NCBI RefSeq assembly: GCF_019972155.1
Contig: NZ_BOVL01000011.1
Coordinates: 257,503-321,502 of the forward strand
Reading direction: 5' to 3'
Source: Bradyrhizobium sp. RD5-C2
GTDB taxonomy: Bacteria; Pseudomonadota; Alphaproteobacteria; Rhizobiales; Xanthobacteraceae
Length of the DNA: 64,000 nucleotides
Shown here: positions 9,000 through 17,413 of the stretch, piece by piece
Numbering within the stretch: the stretch's first letter is position 1
Layout: the number at the start of each line of letters is the position of its first letter
Notes under the pieces: generated by a model
The model's database searches: none
Told to the model about the DNA's origin: nothing
Seen by the model: only the letters and a program-made list of their open reading frames with translations
Translations under genes and position numbers: made by a program

Positions 9000-9839
9000 T
9001 CACAGCCAGCGCTTGCGCCGCTTGAAGCTCTTCAGGTTCTTGAAGCTCTTGCGCTGGTCGCCGGCGCCGCCGAGGTAGAATTCCTTGACGTCCTCATTGT
9101 CGCGCAGCTCGTCGGCGGAGCCGTCGAGCACCACCTTGCCCTGCTCCATGATGTAGCCATGGCTCGCGACCGACAGCGCGGCGCGGGCATTCTGCTCGAC
9201 CAGCAGGATCGTGACGCCGAGATCGCGGTTGATCTCCTTGATGATCGCGAACACTTCCTTGACGAGCAGGGGCGACAGCCCCATCGAGGGCTCGTCCATC
9301 AGGATCATCTTCGGGCGCGCCATCAGCGCACGGCCGATCGCGAGCATCTGTTGCTCGCCGCCGGAGAGATAGCCGGCCAGGCCCGTGCGCTCCTTCAAGC
9401 GTGGGAAATATTTGAACACCATGTCGATGTCGGACGAGACCTCGCCGTCGCGCCGGGTGAAGGCGCCGAGCCGCAGATTCTCAAGCGAGGTCATGTCGGC
9501 GACGATGCGGCGGCCCTCCATCACCTGGAAGATGCCGCGGCGGACGATCTTGTCCGGATCGATGCCGTTGATGCGTTGGCCCTCGAACAGGATCTCGCCG
9601 CGGGTGACTTCGCCGTCCTCGGTTTTGAGCAGGCCGGAGATCGCCTTCAGCGTCGTCGACTTGCCGGCGCCGTTGGCGCCGAGCAGCGCCACGATCGCGC
9701 CCTTCGGCACCTCGAGGCTGAGGCCGCGCAGCACCAGGATGACGTCGTCATAGACGACCTCGATATTGTTGACGCTGAGCAGTGGCGGCGGCGGGACGGC
9801 CGTCGGCACCGGGCGGGTGGCTTCGAGGGTTTCGTTCAT
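9000..9839 (-). CDS. livF: Liv-type ABC transporter ATP-binding protein (LivF)
   Basis: The second ATPase of a branched-chain-amino-acid-type (HAAT) importer, about 279 residues. It has Walker A GANGAGKST, the Q-loop region with QVMEGRRIV, signature LSGGEQQML, Walker B MILMDEPSMGLSP and switch LLVEQNARAAL. The C-terminus ends in an unusual basic tail rich in Lys and Arg that other LivF proteins of the window lack. The ATG at 9839 is preferred, although a GTG at 9851 sits against GGAGA. It is the last gene of the minus-strand transporter operon, separated from the binding protein by a palindromic repeat. Confidence 0.9.
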   Translation of the reverse strand: MNETLEATRPVPTAVPPPPLLSVNNIEVVYDDVILVLRGLSLEVPKGAIVALLGANGAGKSTTLKAISGLLKTEDGEVTRGEILFEGQRINGIDPDKIVRRGIFQVMEGRRIVADMTSLENLRLGAFTRRDGEVSSDIDMVFKYFPRLKERTGLAGYLSGGEQQMLAIGRALMARPKMILMDEPSMGLSPLLVKEVFAIIKEINRDLGVTILLVEQNARAALSVASHGYIMEQGKVVLDGSADELRDNEDVKEFYLGGAGDQRKSFKNLKSFKRRKRWL

Positions 9840-9860
9840 GGTCTTGATCACTCTCCACTG

Positions 9861-9963
9861 TCGTCACCCGCGAAAGCGGGTGACCCAGTATTCCAGAGGC
9901 GCCAGCGATCAATCGACAGGCCGCGGCGTACTGGATCCCCCGCTTTCGCGGGGGATGACGACT
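9861..9963. repeat. Palindromic extragenic repeat, family A copy 1
   Basis: About 103 bases with a hairpin at each end (GTCACCCGC / GCGGGTGAC, and ATCCCCCGC / GCGGGGGAT) joined by a spacer containing CCAGTATTCCAGAG and GGCCGCGGCGTACTGGAT. The spacer blocks and layout recur at 36967-37068, so this is a dispersed element. It sits between the binding-protein gene and livF. Confidence 0.8.
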
Positions 9964-9978
9964 TCCTGAGTTACAACC

Positions 9979-11262
9979 TCACCAGCCAAACCATTCCGGC
10001 TTGCGCGGCAGTTCGACGGTCTTCACCTTCTCAAGCTTGATCGTGCCCTTGCCCATCAGGTCGTTGATGTCGCCATCGGTCGCCCCGGAAACCTTGGCGC
10101 GATAGAGGTCGACCTTCGTCGTCGGGCGATGATCCTTCTCGGTCCAGGTCGAGGGATTGCAGACGCCGTCCATGCCGGCCGGCACCCAGTCCTTCTTCTG
10201 GTAGTAGCCCTTGGCGACGTTCTCGCCGGTGGCGCCGCCGTTCTTGGCGGCCCAATCCAGCGCTTCCTTCATGTAGAGCGCGCTGCAGACTGCGGCGATG
10301 TAGTGCACCGGGCGATAGACCTTGCCCGCCGGATCGGACATCTTCGAGATTTCCATCACCGTCTTCATGCCGGGCGCATTGCCGCCCCAGCCGACCGCCG
10401 TGCGCAGCGGGAAGATCACGCCGTCGGCGGCATCGCCCGCGGTCTTGGCGGCATTCTCATCCATGCCCCACACGTTGCTGAGGAACTGGACGTCGACGCC
10501 GGCGGTCTTGCAGGCCTTCATGACCGAGATGTTGGAGGCCGCGGTGTTGCCGAGATAGGCGTAGTTGGCGCCGGAGCTCTTCAGGCTCAGGCACTGCGCC
10601 GAGTAGTCGCCGGGCGACAGTGCGAACACCAGCGGCGGCAGCACCTCGAAGCCGAGCTCGGTCGCGAGCGCTTCGCCTGCGGCCTTCGGCGCGTTCGGAT
10701 AGGGGTGGTTGGCGCCCATGTGGACGAACTTCGGCTTGCCGGGCTTGCCCTTCGCCTTCCAGTCCTCGGCCGCCCAGGTCAGTTCGGCGCGCAGCGCATC
10801 CGAGTAGCTCGGGCCGTAGAAGAAATTGTACGGCGCGGGCTTGGCCTTGCCGCTGGTGCCTTCGGGATCGGTCAGTGCGGCGGCGTAGGAGCCCGACATG
10901 TCGGGGATCTTGTCCTGCGCGAGGAAGCCGGTCAGCGCCTCGGTGTCCGCCGTGCCCCAGCCCATGATCGCCGCGACCTTGGCGTCGGACGCCGACCACT
11001 TCTTGTACAGCGCGATCGCGCGCGGCACCTGATAGCCGTAGTCGTTGCTGTCGACGCTGAGCTGCTTGCCGCCGACGCCGCCGTTCTTGTTGACCCAGGC
11101 GAAGGTGTCGGCGACGCCCTGGCCATAGGGCGTGCCGACGTCGGAGGTGCCGCCCGAGAGGTCCTGCAGATGGCCGATGGCGATCTGCGCCTGCGCGGTG
11201 GCGGCCGCGCTGCTGATCAGCAGCGCAAGTGAGACCGAGCTCAAAAGGGATCTAATCGTCAT
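9979..11262 (-). CDS. ABC transporter substrate-binding protein (Liv/HAAT family)
   Basis: A 427-residue periplasmic binding protein with a Sec signal peptide (hydrophobic core LLSSVSLALLISSAAATAQA, cleavage probably before QIAIGHL). It belongs to the type I solute-binding fold used by Liv, amide and aromatic-acid importers, and has the IAIGHLQDLSGGTSDVGTPYGQG start typical of the group. It is encoded with livG, livH, livM, livF and an acyl-CoA ligase, so a carboxylic acid that is CoA-activated on entry is a likely ligand. Ligand identity is not readable from sequence. The C-terminus is rich in Lys/Glu and ends in RKPEWFGW. Confidence 0.88.
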   Translation of the reverse strand: MTIRSLLSSVSLALLISSAAATAQAQIAIGHLQDLSGGTSDVGTPYGQGVADTFAWVNKNGGVGGKQLSVDSNDYGYQVPRAIALYKKWSASDAKVAAIMGWGTADTEALTGFLAQDKIPDMSGSYAAALTDPEGTSGKAKPAPYNFFYGPSYSDALRAELTWAAEDWKAKGKPGKPKFVHMGANHPYPNAPKAAGEALATELGFEVLPPLVFALSPGDYSAQCLSLKSSGANYAYLGNTAASNISVMKACKTAGVDVQFLSNVWGMDENAAKTAGDAADGVIFPLRTAVGWGGNAPGMKTVMEISKMSDPAGKVYRPVHYIAAVCSALYMKEALDWAAKNGGATGENVAKGYYQKKDWVPAGMDGVCNPSTWTEKDHRPTTKVDLYRAKVSGATDGDINDLMGKGTIKLEKVKTVELPRKPEWFGW

Positions 11263-11315
11263 TGTTGTTTCCTCCTGCTTTTATTCGTTGAACCGAATTT
11301 GAGTTGTTCCAAGCG

Positions 11316-12389
11316 TCAGTGCGAGAACGGATAGAGCTTCCAGTAGGCCTTGATCTGCCTCCAGCGATGCGCGAGGCCATCAGGCTCGAACATCAGGAAG
11401 CCGATGATGATCAGGCCGATCGCGATTTCGCGCAGGAAGGTGATGTTGTTGTTGAGCTGCAGCGCCTTGTCGATGGCGCTGCCCTTCAGCCAGGCGCTCA
11501 GCCATTCCATCGATTCCGGCAGCAGCACCACGAAGGCCGTGCCCATCAGCGTGCCCATCACCGATCCGGTGCCGCCGATGATCACCATCGCGAGGAACAG
11601 CACCGAGCGCTCGATGCCAAAGCCTTCCTGGGAGACCACCAGCTGATAGTGCGCGTAGAGCGCGCCGGCGACGCCGGCGAAGAAGGCGGCGAGTCCGAAC
11701 GACAGCGTCCGGTACTTGGTCAGGTTGATGCCCATGATCTCGGCGGAGAGATAGTGGTCGCGGATCGCGACCAGCGCGCGGCCGTCGCGGGTGCGCATCA
11801 GATTGGTGACCAGTAGGTAGCTGATCACCATGTAGGCGAGCACGACGTAGAAATACTGTTTGTCGCCCCGCAGCGTGTAGCCGAAGATCGAGAACGGATT
11901 GGCGCTGGCCGGCACTGAGCCGCCAGAGAACCAGTCGGCGCGCGAGAAGAAGTCGAGCAGGATGTACTGCGCGGCGAGCGTTGCGATGACGAGGTAGAGC
12001 CCTTTCAGCCGTGCCGCCGGCACGCCGAACACCAGGCCGACCAGCGCCGTGATCACGCCGGCGAGGGGAATCGCGAAGAAGACCGGGATCGGTGCGTTGT
12101 TGGAGATGTAGGCCGAGGTGAAGGCACCGAACAGGAAGAACGCGGCATGGCCGATCGAGATCTGGCCGGTGAATCCGACCAGGACATTGAGACCGAGCGC
12201 TGCGATCGCGAAGATGCCGATCTGGATCGCGATCGAGAGTAGGTAGTTGGACAGCAGCATCGGCGCGCAGCAGGCGAGCGCGATGCCCAGAATCGCGAAG
12301 TTGCGGCTGGTCGCGGTCGGGAAGATCGTGGTGTCGGCCGCGTAGCTGGTGCGGAAATCGCCCGACGGAATGAGGGTGCTCGTTGCCAT
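11316..12389 (-). CDS. livM: Liv-type ABC transporter permease (LivM)
   Basis: A 357-residue inner-membrane permease with about ten hydrophobic segments. The family core GLNVLVGFTGQISIGHAAFFLFGA is followed by FGVPAARLKGLYLVIATLA and the cytoplasmic coupling loop RDGRALVAIRDHYLSAEIMGI. The late GGTGSVMGTLMGTAFVVLLPE stretch matches LivM. It is 3 bases downstream of livH, and is expected to form the translocation channel with it. Confidence 0.9.
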   Translation of the reverse strand: MATSTLIPSGDFRTSYAADTTIFPTATSRNFAILGIALACCAPMLLSNYLLSIAIQIGIFAIAALGLNVLVGFTGQISIGHAAFFLFGAFTSAYISNNAPIPVFFAIPLAGVITALVGLVFGVPAARLKGLYLVIATLAAQYILLDFFSRADWFSGGSVPASANPFSIFGYTLRGDKQYFYVVLAYMVISYLLVTNLMRTRDGRALVAIRDHYLSAEIMGINLTKYRTLSFGLAAFFAGVAGALYAHYQLVVSQEGFGIERSVLFLAMVIIGGTGSVMGTLMGTAFVVLLPESMEWLSAWLKGSAIDKALQLNNNITFLREIAIGLIIIGFLMFEPDGLAHRWRQIKAYWKLYPFSH

Positions 12390-12392
12390 TGA

Positions 12393-13286
12393 TCAGACCC
12401 GCTCGATGTCCTTGGTGCCGAACAGCCCGTACGGCTTGATCATCAGGATGATGATCAGGACGTAGAACGGCGCGATCTCGTACAGATTGCCCCAGTGCAG
12501 ATATTCGCTGTCGACATACTGGGCGACGTTTTCCAGCAGCCCGATGATGATGCCGCCGAGCACGGCGCCGCCGACCGAGTCGAGCCCGCCGAGGATCGCA
12601 GCCGGAAACACCTTGATGCCGTAGGCGGAGAGGCCGGACGACACGCCGTTGACCACGGCGACCACGACGCCGGCGACCGCCGAGACGGTGGCCGAGATCG
12701 CCCACGCCATCGCAAACACGTTCTTCACGGAAATGCCGAGCGACTGCGCGACCTGCTGGTTGAAGGCGGTGGCGCGCATCGCCAGGCCGTATTTGGAGGC
12801 GCGGAAGAACCAGGCCATGCCGACCATCATGGCGAGCGAGACCACGAGGCTCATGACATAGACGGTCTGGATCTGCAGTCCGAACAGGCTGACCGACTGG
12901 CTCTGGAATACGCGCGGGAACGGCTGCGGGTTGACGCCGAAGATCCACTTCAGCGCGGCCTGGAACACGGTCGAGAGGCCGATCGTCACCATGATCACGG
13001 AGATGATCGGTTCGCCGATCATCGGCCGCAGGATCACGACCTGGATCGCGATGCCGAAGATGAACATGAACACCAGGGTGATCGGCATGCCCACCCAGAA
13101 CGGCACCTGGTATTTCGTCAGCAGCGCCCAGCATACCCAGGCGCCTACCAGCAGCAATTCGCCTTGCGCGAAGTTCACGACCTGCGTCGCCTTGTAGATC
13201 AGCACGAACGACATTGCGACAACGCCGTACAGCGTGCCGACCACGAGGCCATTGACGATCAGCTGGATCAGGAACTGGATGTTCAT
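12393..13286 (-). CDS. livH: Liv-type ABC transporter permease (LivH)
   Basis: A 297-residue membrane permease, partner of LivM. It carries the family motifs NGLVVGTLYGVVAMSFVLI, VVNFAQGELLLVGAW, the coupling-loop segment GLAMRATAFNQQVAQSLGI and the GGLDSVGGAVLGGIIIGLLE block near the C-terminus. It lies downstream of the acyl-CoA ligase gene after about 136 bases holding a palindromic repeat, and just ahead of livM. Confidence 0.9.
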   Translation of the reverse strand: MNIQFLIQLIVNGLVVGTLYGVVAMSFVLIYKATQVVNFAQGELLLVGAWVCWALLTKYQVPFWVGMPITLVFMFIFGIAIQVVILRPMIGEPIISVIMVTIGLSTVFQAALKWIFGVNPQPFPRVFQSQSVSLFGLQIQTVYVMSLVVSLAMMVGMAWFFRASKYGLAMRATAFNQQVAQSLGISVKNVFAMAWAISATVSAVAGVVVAVVNGVSSGLSAYGIKVFPAAILGGLDSVGGAVLGGIIIGLLENVAQYVDSEYLHWGNLYEIAPFYVLIIILMIKPYGLFGTKDIERV

Positions 13287-13307
13287 GGGGTGTTGCCAAC
13301 CTTGCAG

Positions 13308-13400
13308 ATCGTCATCGCCGGGCTTGACCCGGCGATCAATCGCGAATGAAGACCCTTGCGAAGGGGATGGATGCGCGGGTCAAGCCCGCGCATGGCGACC
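13308..13400. repeat. Palindromic extragenic repeat, family B
   Basis: Two hairpins (ATCGCCGGG/CCCGGCGAT and ATGCGCGGG/CCCGCGCAT, each with a CTTGA/TCAAG loop) flank a short spacer between the acyl-CoA ligase and livH genes. The layout resembles family A, but the central spacer differs. It may act as an mRNA processing or stability element within the operon. Confidence 0.65.
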
Positions 13401-13422
13401 GAATTCCCTGTGACCAGATGTC

Positions 13423-15351
13423 TCATTCCGCGGCCTCCGCGATCGCGGCGCGGCCGAGATCGACGACCTCGAGCGTGGTGCGGACGCGCTGCGTGGTGCC
13501 GTCCTGGAAGCGGATCACGGTGTCCACCGGAATGTTGGCCTTGCCGCGGTAGATCGCCTCGATGATGTCGGCGTATTTCTCGTTGATGACGCCGCGGCGG
13601 ACCTTTCGGGTCCGCGTCAGTTCGCCGTCGTCGGCATCGAGCTCCTTGTAGAGCAGCAGGAAGCGCGAAATGCGTTGCGCCGGCGGCAGGGTGGTATTGA
13701 CGGTCTCGACCTCTTTCTTCAGCAGCGCGTAGACTTCGGGCCGCGAGGACAGGTCGGTATAGGTCGTGAACGAGATCCGGTTCTTCTCCGCCCATTTCGA
13801 GATGATCGAATAGCGGATGCAGATCATCGCAGCCAGCGCGTCGCGGCCGGCGCCGAGCACGACCGCTTCGGCGACATAGGGCGAGAACTTCAGCTTGTTC
13901 TCGATATATTGCGGCGAGAAGCGCTCACCGCGCGAGGTCTCGGCGAGATCCTTGATGCGGTCGATCACGACAAGCTGCCGATTGTCGTTGTAGTAGCCGG
14001 CATCGCCCGAGTGCATCCAGCCGTCCTTGATGTCGGCGACCGATGCTTCGGGGTTCTTGTAGTAGCCGTGGAACATGTTCGGGTGCCGCACCACGATCTC
14101 ACCGACGCCGTTGACGTCGGCATTGTCGATGCGGATCTCGATGTCATCCGCCATCGGAACGCCCGTGGTATCGGGATCGACCTTGCCTTCGGGATGCAGC
14201 GTGTAGGCGCCGAGCAACTCGGTCTGGCCGTAGAGCGTGCGCAGCGGCACGCCCATGGCCTGGAAGAACTTGAAGGTATCCGGCCCGAGCGCTGCGCCGC
14301 CGGTTGCCGCCGAGCGCAGCCGCGTGAAGCCGAGCCGGTCGCGCAGCGCACGGAACAAGACCTTGTCGGCGAACATCGAGCGCTTGCCGTCGGCGAGCGC
14401 CGCAAGCCCGGTCTTCATGCCGAGATCGTAGAGCCGCTGCTTGAACGGCGAGGCGTCCATCACGCCGGCGCGGACGTCGGCCGCGATCGATTCCCAGACC
14501 CGCGGCGCGAACAGCACGAAGGTCGGCGCGATCTCGCGGAAGTCGTTCATCATGGTGTCGGGCTCTTCAACGAAGTTGACCTTCATCCGGGAGAGCAGCG
14601 CTTTGCCCAGCGCGTAGATCTGTTCCATGATCCAGGGCAGCGGCAGCACCGAGACGTATTCGTCGTCCGGCCCCTTCGGATCGAAGGCGAGATAGGTCGC
14701 GCAGTGCCGCAACACACGTCCGGCCGAGAGCATCGCAAGCTTCGGATTGGCTGTCGTGCCCGAGGTCGTGCAGAGGATCGCGACGTCTTCGCCATCAGTG
14801 GCATCGATCAGCCGGTCATACAGTCCGGGCTCGCGCGCGGCGCGGTCGCGGCCCAGCGTGACGAGCTTGCTCGCCTCCATCAGCCGCGGATCGTCGTATT
14901 TCCGCATACCCCGCGGGTCGGAATAGACGATGTGCTTGAGATTGGGCACGCGGTCGGCAAGGCCGAGCAGCTTGTCGACCTGCTCCTCGTCCTCGGCGAA
15001 GACCAGCTTGGCCTCGCCATAAATCAGGAGATAGGAAGCTTCCTCGTCCAGCACGTCGCGGTAGAGGCCGAGGCTCATCGCGCCGATCGCGTGGGCCGCG
15101 ATCTCGGCCGCGACCCAGTCCGGCCGGTTGTCGCCGATGATGCCGATCACGTCGCCGCGGCCGAGGCCGAGCTCGACCATGCCGAGCGCGAAATCATGGG
15201 TGCGGGTCTGGTAGTCGCTCCAGGTGAATTCGCGCCACAGCCCTAAATCCTTCTCGCGCAGCGCGATCTCGCCGCCGTGCTCCCTCGCGTTGAGGCGCAG
15301 CATCTTGGGAAAGGTGTCGGCCTGCGCGGCGCGACCGGCATAGTCCATCAT
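13423..15351 (-). CDS. Long-chain-type acyl-CoA synthetase (AMP-forming)
   Basis: A 642-residue adenylate-forming ligase. Core motifs are present in order: the P-loop CTTSGTTANPKLAM, LPLPWIMEQIYALG, LYGQTELLGAYTLHPEG (A5), HSGDAGYYNDNRQLVVIDRIKDL (A7-A8), and a basic C-terminus with ELTRTRKVRRGVI carrying the candidate A10 lysine. Length and the FVEEPDTMMNDFREIAPT region fit the long-chain/FadD15-like branch. The start overlaps the livG stop in an ATGA junction, so ligase and transporter are co-translated. This implies that an imported carboxylic acid (fatty, dicarboxylic or aromatic) is activated at once. The substrate is not determinable here. Confidence 0.85.
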   Translation of the reverse strand: MMDYAGRAAQADTFPKMLRLNAREHGGEIALREKDLGLWREFTWSDYQTRTHDFALGMVELGLGRGDVIGIIGDNRPDWVAAEIAAHAIGAMSLGLYRDVLDEEASYLLIYGEAKLVFAEDEEQVDKLLGLADRVPNLKHIVYSDPRGMRKYDDPRLMEASKLVTLGRDRAAREPGLYDRLIDATDGEDVAILCTTSGTTANPKLAMLSAGRVLRHCATYLAFDPKGPDDEYVSVLPLPWIMEQIYALGKALLSRMKVNFVEEPDTMMNDFREIAPTFVLFAPRVWESIAADVRAGVMDASPFKQRLYDLGMKTGLAALADGKRSMFADKVLFRALRDRLGFTRLRSAATGGAALGPDTFKFFQAMGVPLRTLYGQTELLGAYTLHPEGKVDPDTTGVPMADDIEIRIDNADVNGVGEIVVRHPNMFHGYYKNPEASVADIKDGWMHSGDAGYYNDNRQLVVIDRIKDLAETSRGERFSPQYIENKLKFSPYVAEAVVLGAGRDALAAMICIRYSIISKWAEKNRISFTTYTDLSSRPEVYALLKKEVETVNTTLPPAQRISRFLLLYKELDADDGELTRTRKVRRGVINEKYADIIEAIYRGKANIPVDTVIRFQDGTTQRVRTTLEVVDLGRAAIAEAAE

Positions 15352-16169
15352 GCCGCGCTCTCCCGCACCGCCGGCTTGTCGTCGGGATCGACCAGCACCT
15401 CGTCCTCTTCGCCGAGATAGGCGCGCTTGACATGCGGATCGGCGAGCACGGCGGCCGGATCGCCCTCGGCGATCTTGCGGCCGAAATCCAGCACCATGAC
15501 GCGGTGGGAGATGTCCATCACGACGCCCATGTCGTGCTCGATCATCATCACCGTCATGCCGAACTCTTCGTTGAGATCGACGATGTAGCGCGCCATATCT
15601 TCCTTCTCTTCGAAGTTCATGCCGGCCATCGGCTCGTCGAGCAGGATCAGCTGCGGCTCCAGCGCCATCGCGCGGGCGAGCTCGACGCGCTTGCGCAAGC
15701 CGTAGGGCAGGGTGCCGGCGGTCGCCTTGCGCACCGACTGCAGATCGAGGAAGTCGATGATCTCCTCGACCTTGCGGCGGTGCTCCAGCTCCTCGCGGGG
15801 CGCGCCGGTCAGCCAGTACAGCGATCCCGTGATGAAGTTGTTCTTCAAGAGATGATGGCGGCCGACCATGATGTTGTCGAGCACGCTCATATGGTGGAAC
15901 AGCGCGAGATTCTGGAAGGTCCGGCCGATGCCGAGACGGGGCCGCGCATTCGGGGTGAGGGCGGTGATGTCCTGGCCGCGATAGAACAGCTGGCCTTCGG
16001 TCGGCCGGTACCGGCCGGAGATGCAGTTGACGATCGAGGTCTTGCCGGCGCCGTTCGGGCCGATGATGGAGAACAGCTCTCCCTCGTTGACGCCGAAGCT
16101 GACTTCGGTCAGCGCGCGGACGCCGCCAAAGCGCAATGAGACTCCGCGCACCTCGAGACTGTTGGCCAC
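15348..16169 (-). CDS. livG: Liv-type ABC transporter ATP-binding protein (LivG)
   Basis: A 273-residue ATPase, the first gene of the minus-strand importer operon. Walker A is GPNGAGKTS, followed by GIGRTFQNLALFHHM. The signature is the degenerate LivG form LPYGLRKRVELARAM, Walker B is LILLDEPMAGMN, and the switch is VMMIEHDMGVVMD. The C-terminal extension RAYLGEEDEVLVDPDDKP is typical of LivG proteins paired with acyl-CoA ligases. Upstream lies the repeat-rich control region before the Crp/Fnr gene. Confidence 0.9.
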   Translation of the reverse strand: MANSLEVRGVSLRFGGVRALTEVSFGVNEGELFSIIGPNGAGKTSIVNCISGRYRPTEGQLFYRGQDITALTPNARPRLGIGRTFQNLALFHHMSVLDNIMVGRHHLLKNNFITGSLYWLTGAPREELEHRRKVEEIIDFLDLQSVRKATAGTLPYGLRKRVELARAMALEPQLILLDEPMAGMNFEEKEDMARYIVDLNEEFGMTVMMIEHDMGVVMDISHRVMVLDFGRKIAEGDPAAVLADPHVKRAYLGEEDEVLVDPDDKPAVRESAA

Positions 16170-16215
16170 CCTGTTCCCTCCAGATAGGGGCGCTTTGGCG
16201 CGCTCTTTATCTTCG

Positions 16216-16241
16216 CTTCGATCTTACACTTCGATCTTACA
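16216..16241. repeat. 13-bp perfect tandem repeat upstream of livG operon
   Basis: CTTCGATCTTACA occurs twice without a gap. It lies 47-72 bases upstream of the livG start, in promoter distance for the minus-strand transporter operon, so direct-repeat operator half-sites are plausible. Confidence 0.7.
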
Positions 16242-16440
16242 TGGGCCACCGGAGGGAGACCATCCGACTAATGAAGCCGGCGTTCGGGAGCATCGCTCGC
16301 CCCCGATCGCCTGCGTCATGCGCGGTAACGCCGCACCCCGCCTGCAAGCCCGTCTCTCGCGTCGTCCGGTCAGCGATCCATCAAGGCGCTGCACGCGGCG
16401 TTACGCGAGGTGGCTCTGAATACGAGAAAGCGATAGGTTG

Positions 16441-16462
16441 AATTGTCATGTGCCCGACAATT
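16441..16462. promoter_or_regulatory. Inverted repeat AATTGTC-N8-GACAATT, candidate operator
   Basis: Perfect 7-bp arms separated by 8 bases, about 135 bases upstream of the Crp/Fnr start. Dyads of this size often bind dimeric HTH regulators, and autoregulation by the adjacent Crp/Fnr protein is one possibility. The half-site TTGTC resembles, but does not equal, the FNR half-site TTGAT. Confidence 0.45.
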
Positions 16463-16540
16463 GGTCAGGAATTTTCGTTGGCATTCCAGGAAGCGGGTTC
16501 CTGGCTTCGCTCACGGCGTTGCTGCGGTGCAATATCGTGC

Positions 16541-16577
16541 CAGTATCTTGGTCAGTATCTTTGGTCAGTATCTTGGG
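16541..16577. repeat. Three tandem copies of CAGTATCTTGG-like unit
   Basis: Three consecutive 11-13 base units (CAGTATCTTGG, TCAGTATCTTTGG, TCAGTATCTTGGG) end about 20 bases before the Crp/Fnr ATG at 16597, in its leader. Their copy number could vary by slippage. Confidence 0.75.
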
Positions 16578-16596
16578 TTGGGATGCCGTCGCTAGA

Positions 16597-17271
16597 ATGA
16601 TTGCTGCTGATTACCTGAAGCGCATCGCGGCCTGGTCGCGCGAGCTGAGCGAGCAAGAGATCGAAATCGCGCGCGCCGGCATTTCCGAGAAGGCCTACCG
16701 CGCCAACGAATTCATCTTCATGCGCGGCGACAATTTCCAGTACTGGACCGGCATCGTCACCGGGCTGGCGCGGATGGGCATCGTCTCGCGCGGCGGCAAG
16801 GCGGCGAGCTTCGCAGGCCTCACCGCCGGCGCCTGGTTCGGCGAGGGCACCGTGCTCAAGAACGAGCTGCGGCGCTACGACGTGGTCGCGCTGCGCGACA
16901 CGCGGCTGGCGATGATGGATCGCCGGACTTTCGTCTGGCTGTTCGAGAACAGCGTCGGCTTCAACCGCTTCCTGGTGGGACAACTCAACGAGCGGCTTGG
17001 CCAGTTCATCGCGCTGCTCGAATACGGCCGCACGCTGGACGCCACCGCGCGGCTGGCGCGCTCGATCGCCTCGCTGTTCAATCCGATTCTCTATCCCGAA
17101 CTCACCTTGCACCTGGAGATCACCCAGGAGGAGATCGGGGCGCTGTCGGGTATCTCGCGGCAGAACGCCAACCAGTGCCTGAAGCGGCTCGAGCGCGAGG
17201 GCCTGCTGCGGCTCGAATATGGCGGGGTGACGATCATCGAGCTCGACCGGCTGCGTCATTACGGGGAGTGA
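16597..17271 (+). CDS. Crp/Fnr-family transcriptional regulator
   Basis: A regulator of about 224 residues. The N-terminal cyclic-nucleotide-binding-like beta-barrel spans roughly residues 20-130 (ANEFIFMRGDNFQYWTGI, GAWFGEGTVL). A long dimerisation helix follows, then a C-terminal winged HTH with the recognition region EEIGALSGISRQNANQCLKRLE. The canonical cAMP phosphate-binding Arg-Ser/Thr context is not evident. No N-terminal cysteine cluster for an FNR-type iron-sulfur cluster is seen, so the ligand is unknown. The start at 16597 gives a normal family length; a longer frame to 16438 runs through the tandem repeats. The next gene, gmd, starts 142 bases downstream. Confidence 0.8.
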   Translation: MIAADYLKRIAAWSRELSEQEIEIARAGISEKAYRANEFIFMRGDNFQYWTGIVTGLARMGIVSRGGKAASFAGLTAGAWFGEGTVLKNELRRYDVVALRDTRLAMMDRRTFVWLFENSVGFNRFLVGQLNERLGQFIALLEYGRTLDATARLARSIASLFNPILYPELTLHLEITQEEIGALSGISRQNANQCLKRLEREGLLRLEYGGVTIIELDRLRHYGE

Positions 17272-17413
17272 CCGGCGCCAGACCGCACCCGGCTATTTCG
17301 CGATGCTCTAAAGCGCTGATTTCAAACGATTATGCCATTAGACTCAAAGCAGGCCGGATGCTACAGACCGGCCTCGTCGGGACCGCGCGGTTTTCGCGCT
17401 CTCTGGAGATGAC

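Larger units (their letters stand above)
16170..16596. promoter_or_regulatory. 427-base divergent control region with short repeats
   Basis: No gene is supported in this stretch between livG (minus) and the Crp/Fnr gene (plus). It contains a perfect 13-base tandem duplication at 16216-16241, a 7-bp inverted repeat with an 8-base spacer at 16441-16462, and three near-identical 11-13 base units at 16541-16577. The region must hold promoters for both directions. Start sites cannot be fixed by eye. Confidence 0.55.

Noticed and set aside
11380..13299. 639-codon minus-strand open frame across livM and livH
   Set aside because: It is another frame of the two permease genes and is Arg/His-rich with no hydrophobic segments; the permease frames carry the Liv motifs.
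16541..16577. CRISPR-like array
   Set aside because: The repeats are 11-13 bases in tandem, with no spacers and no cas genes nearby.
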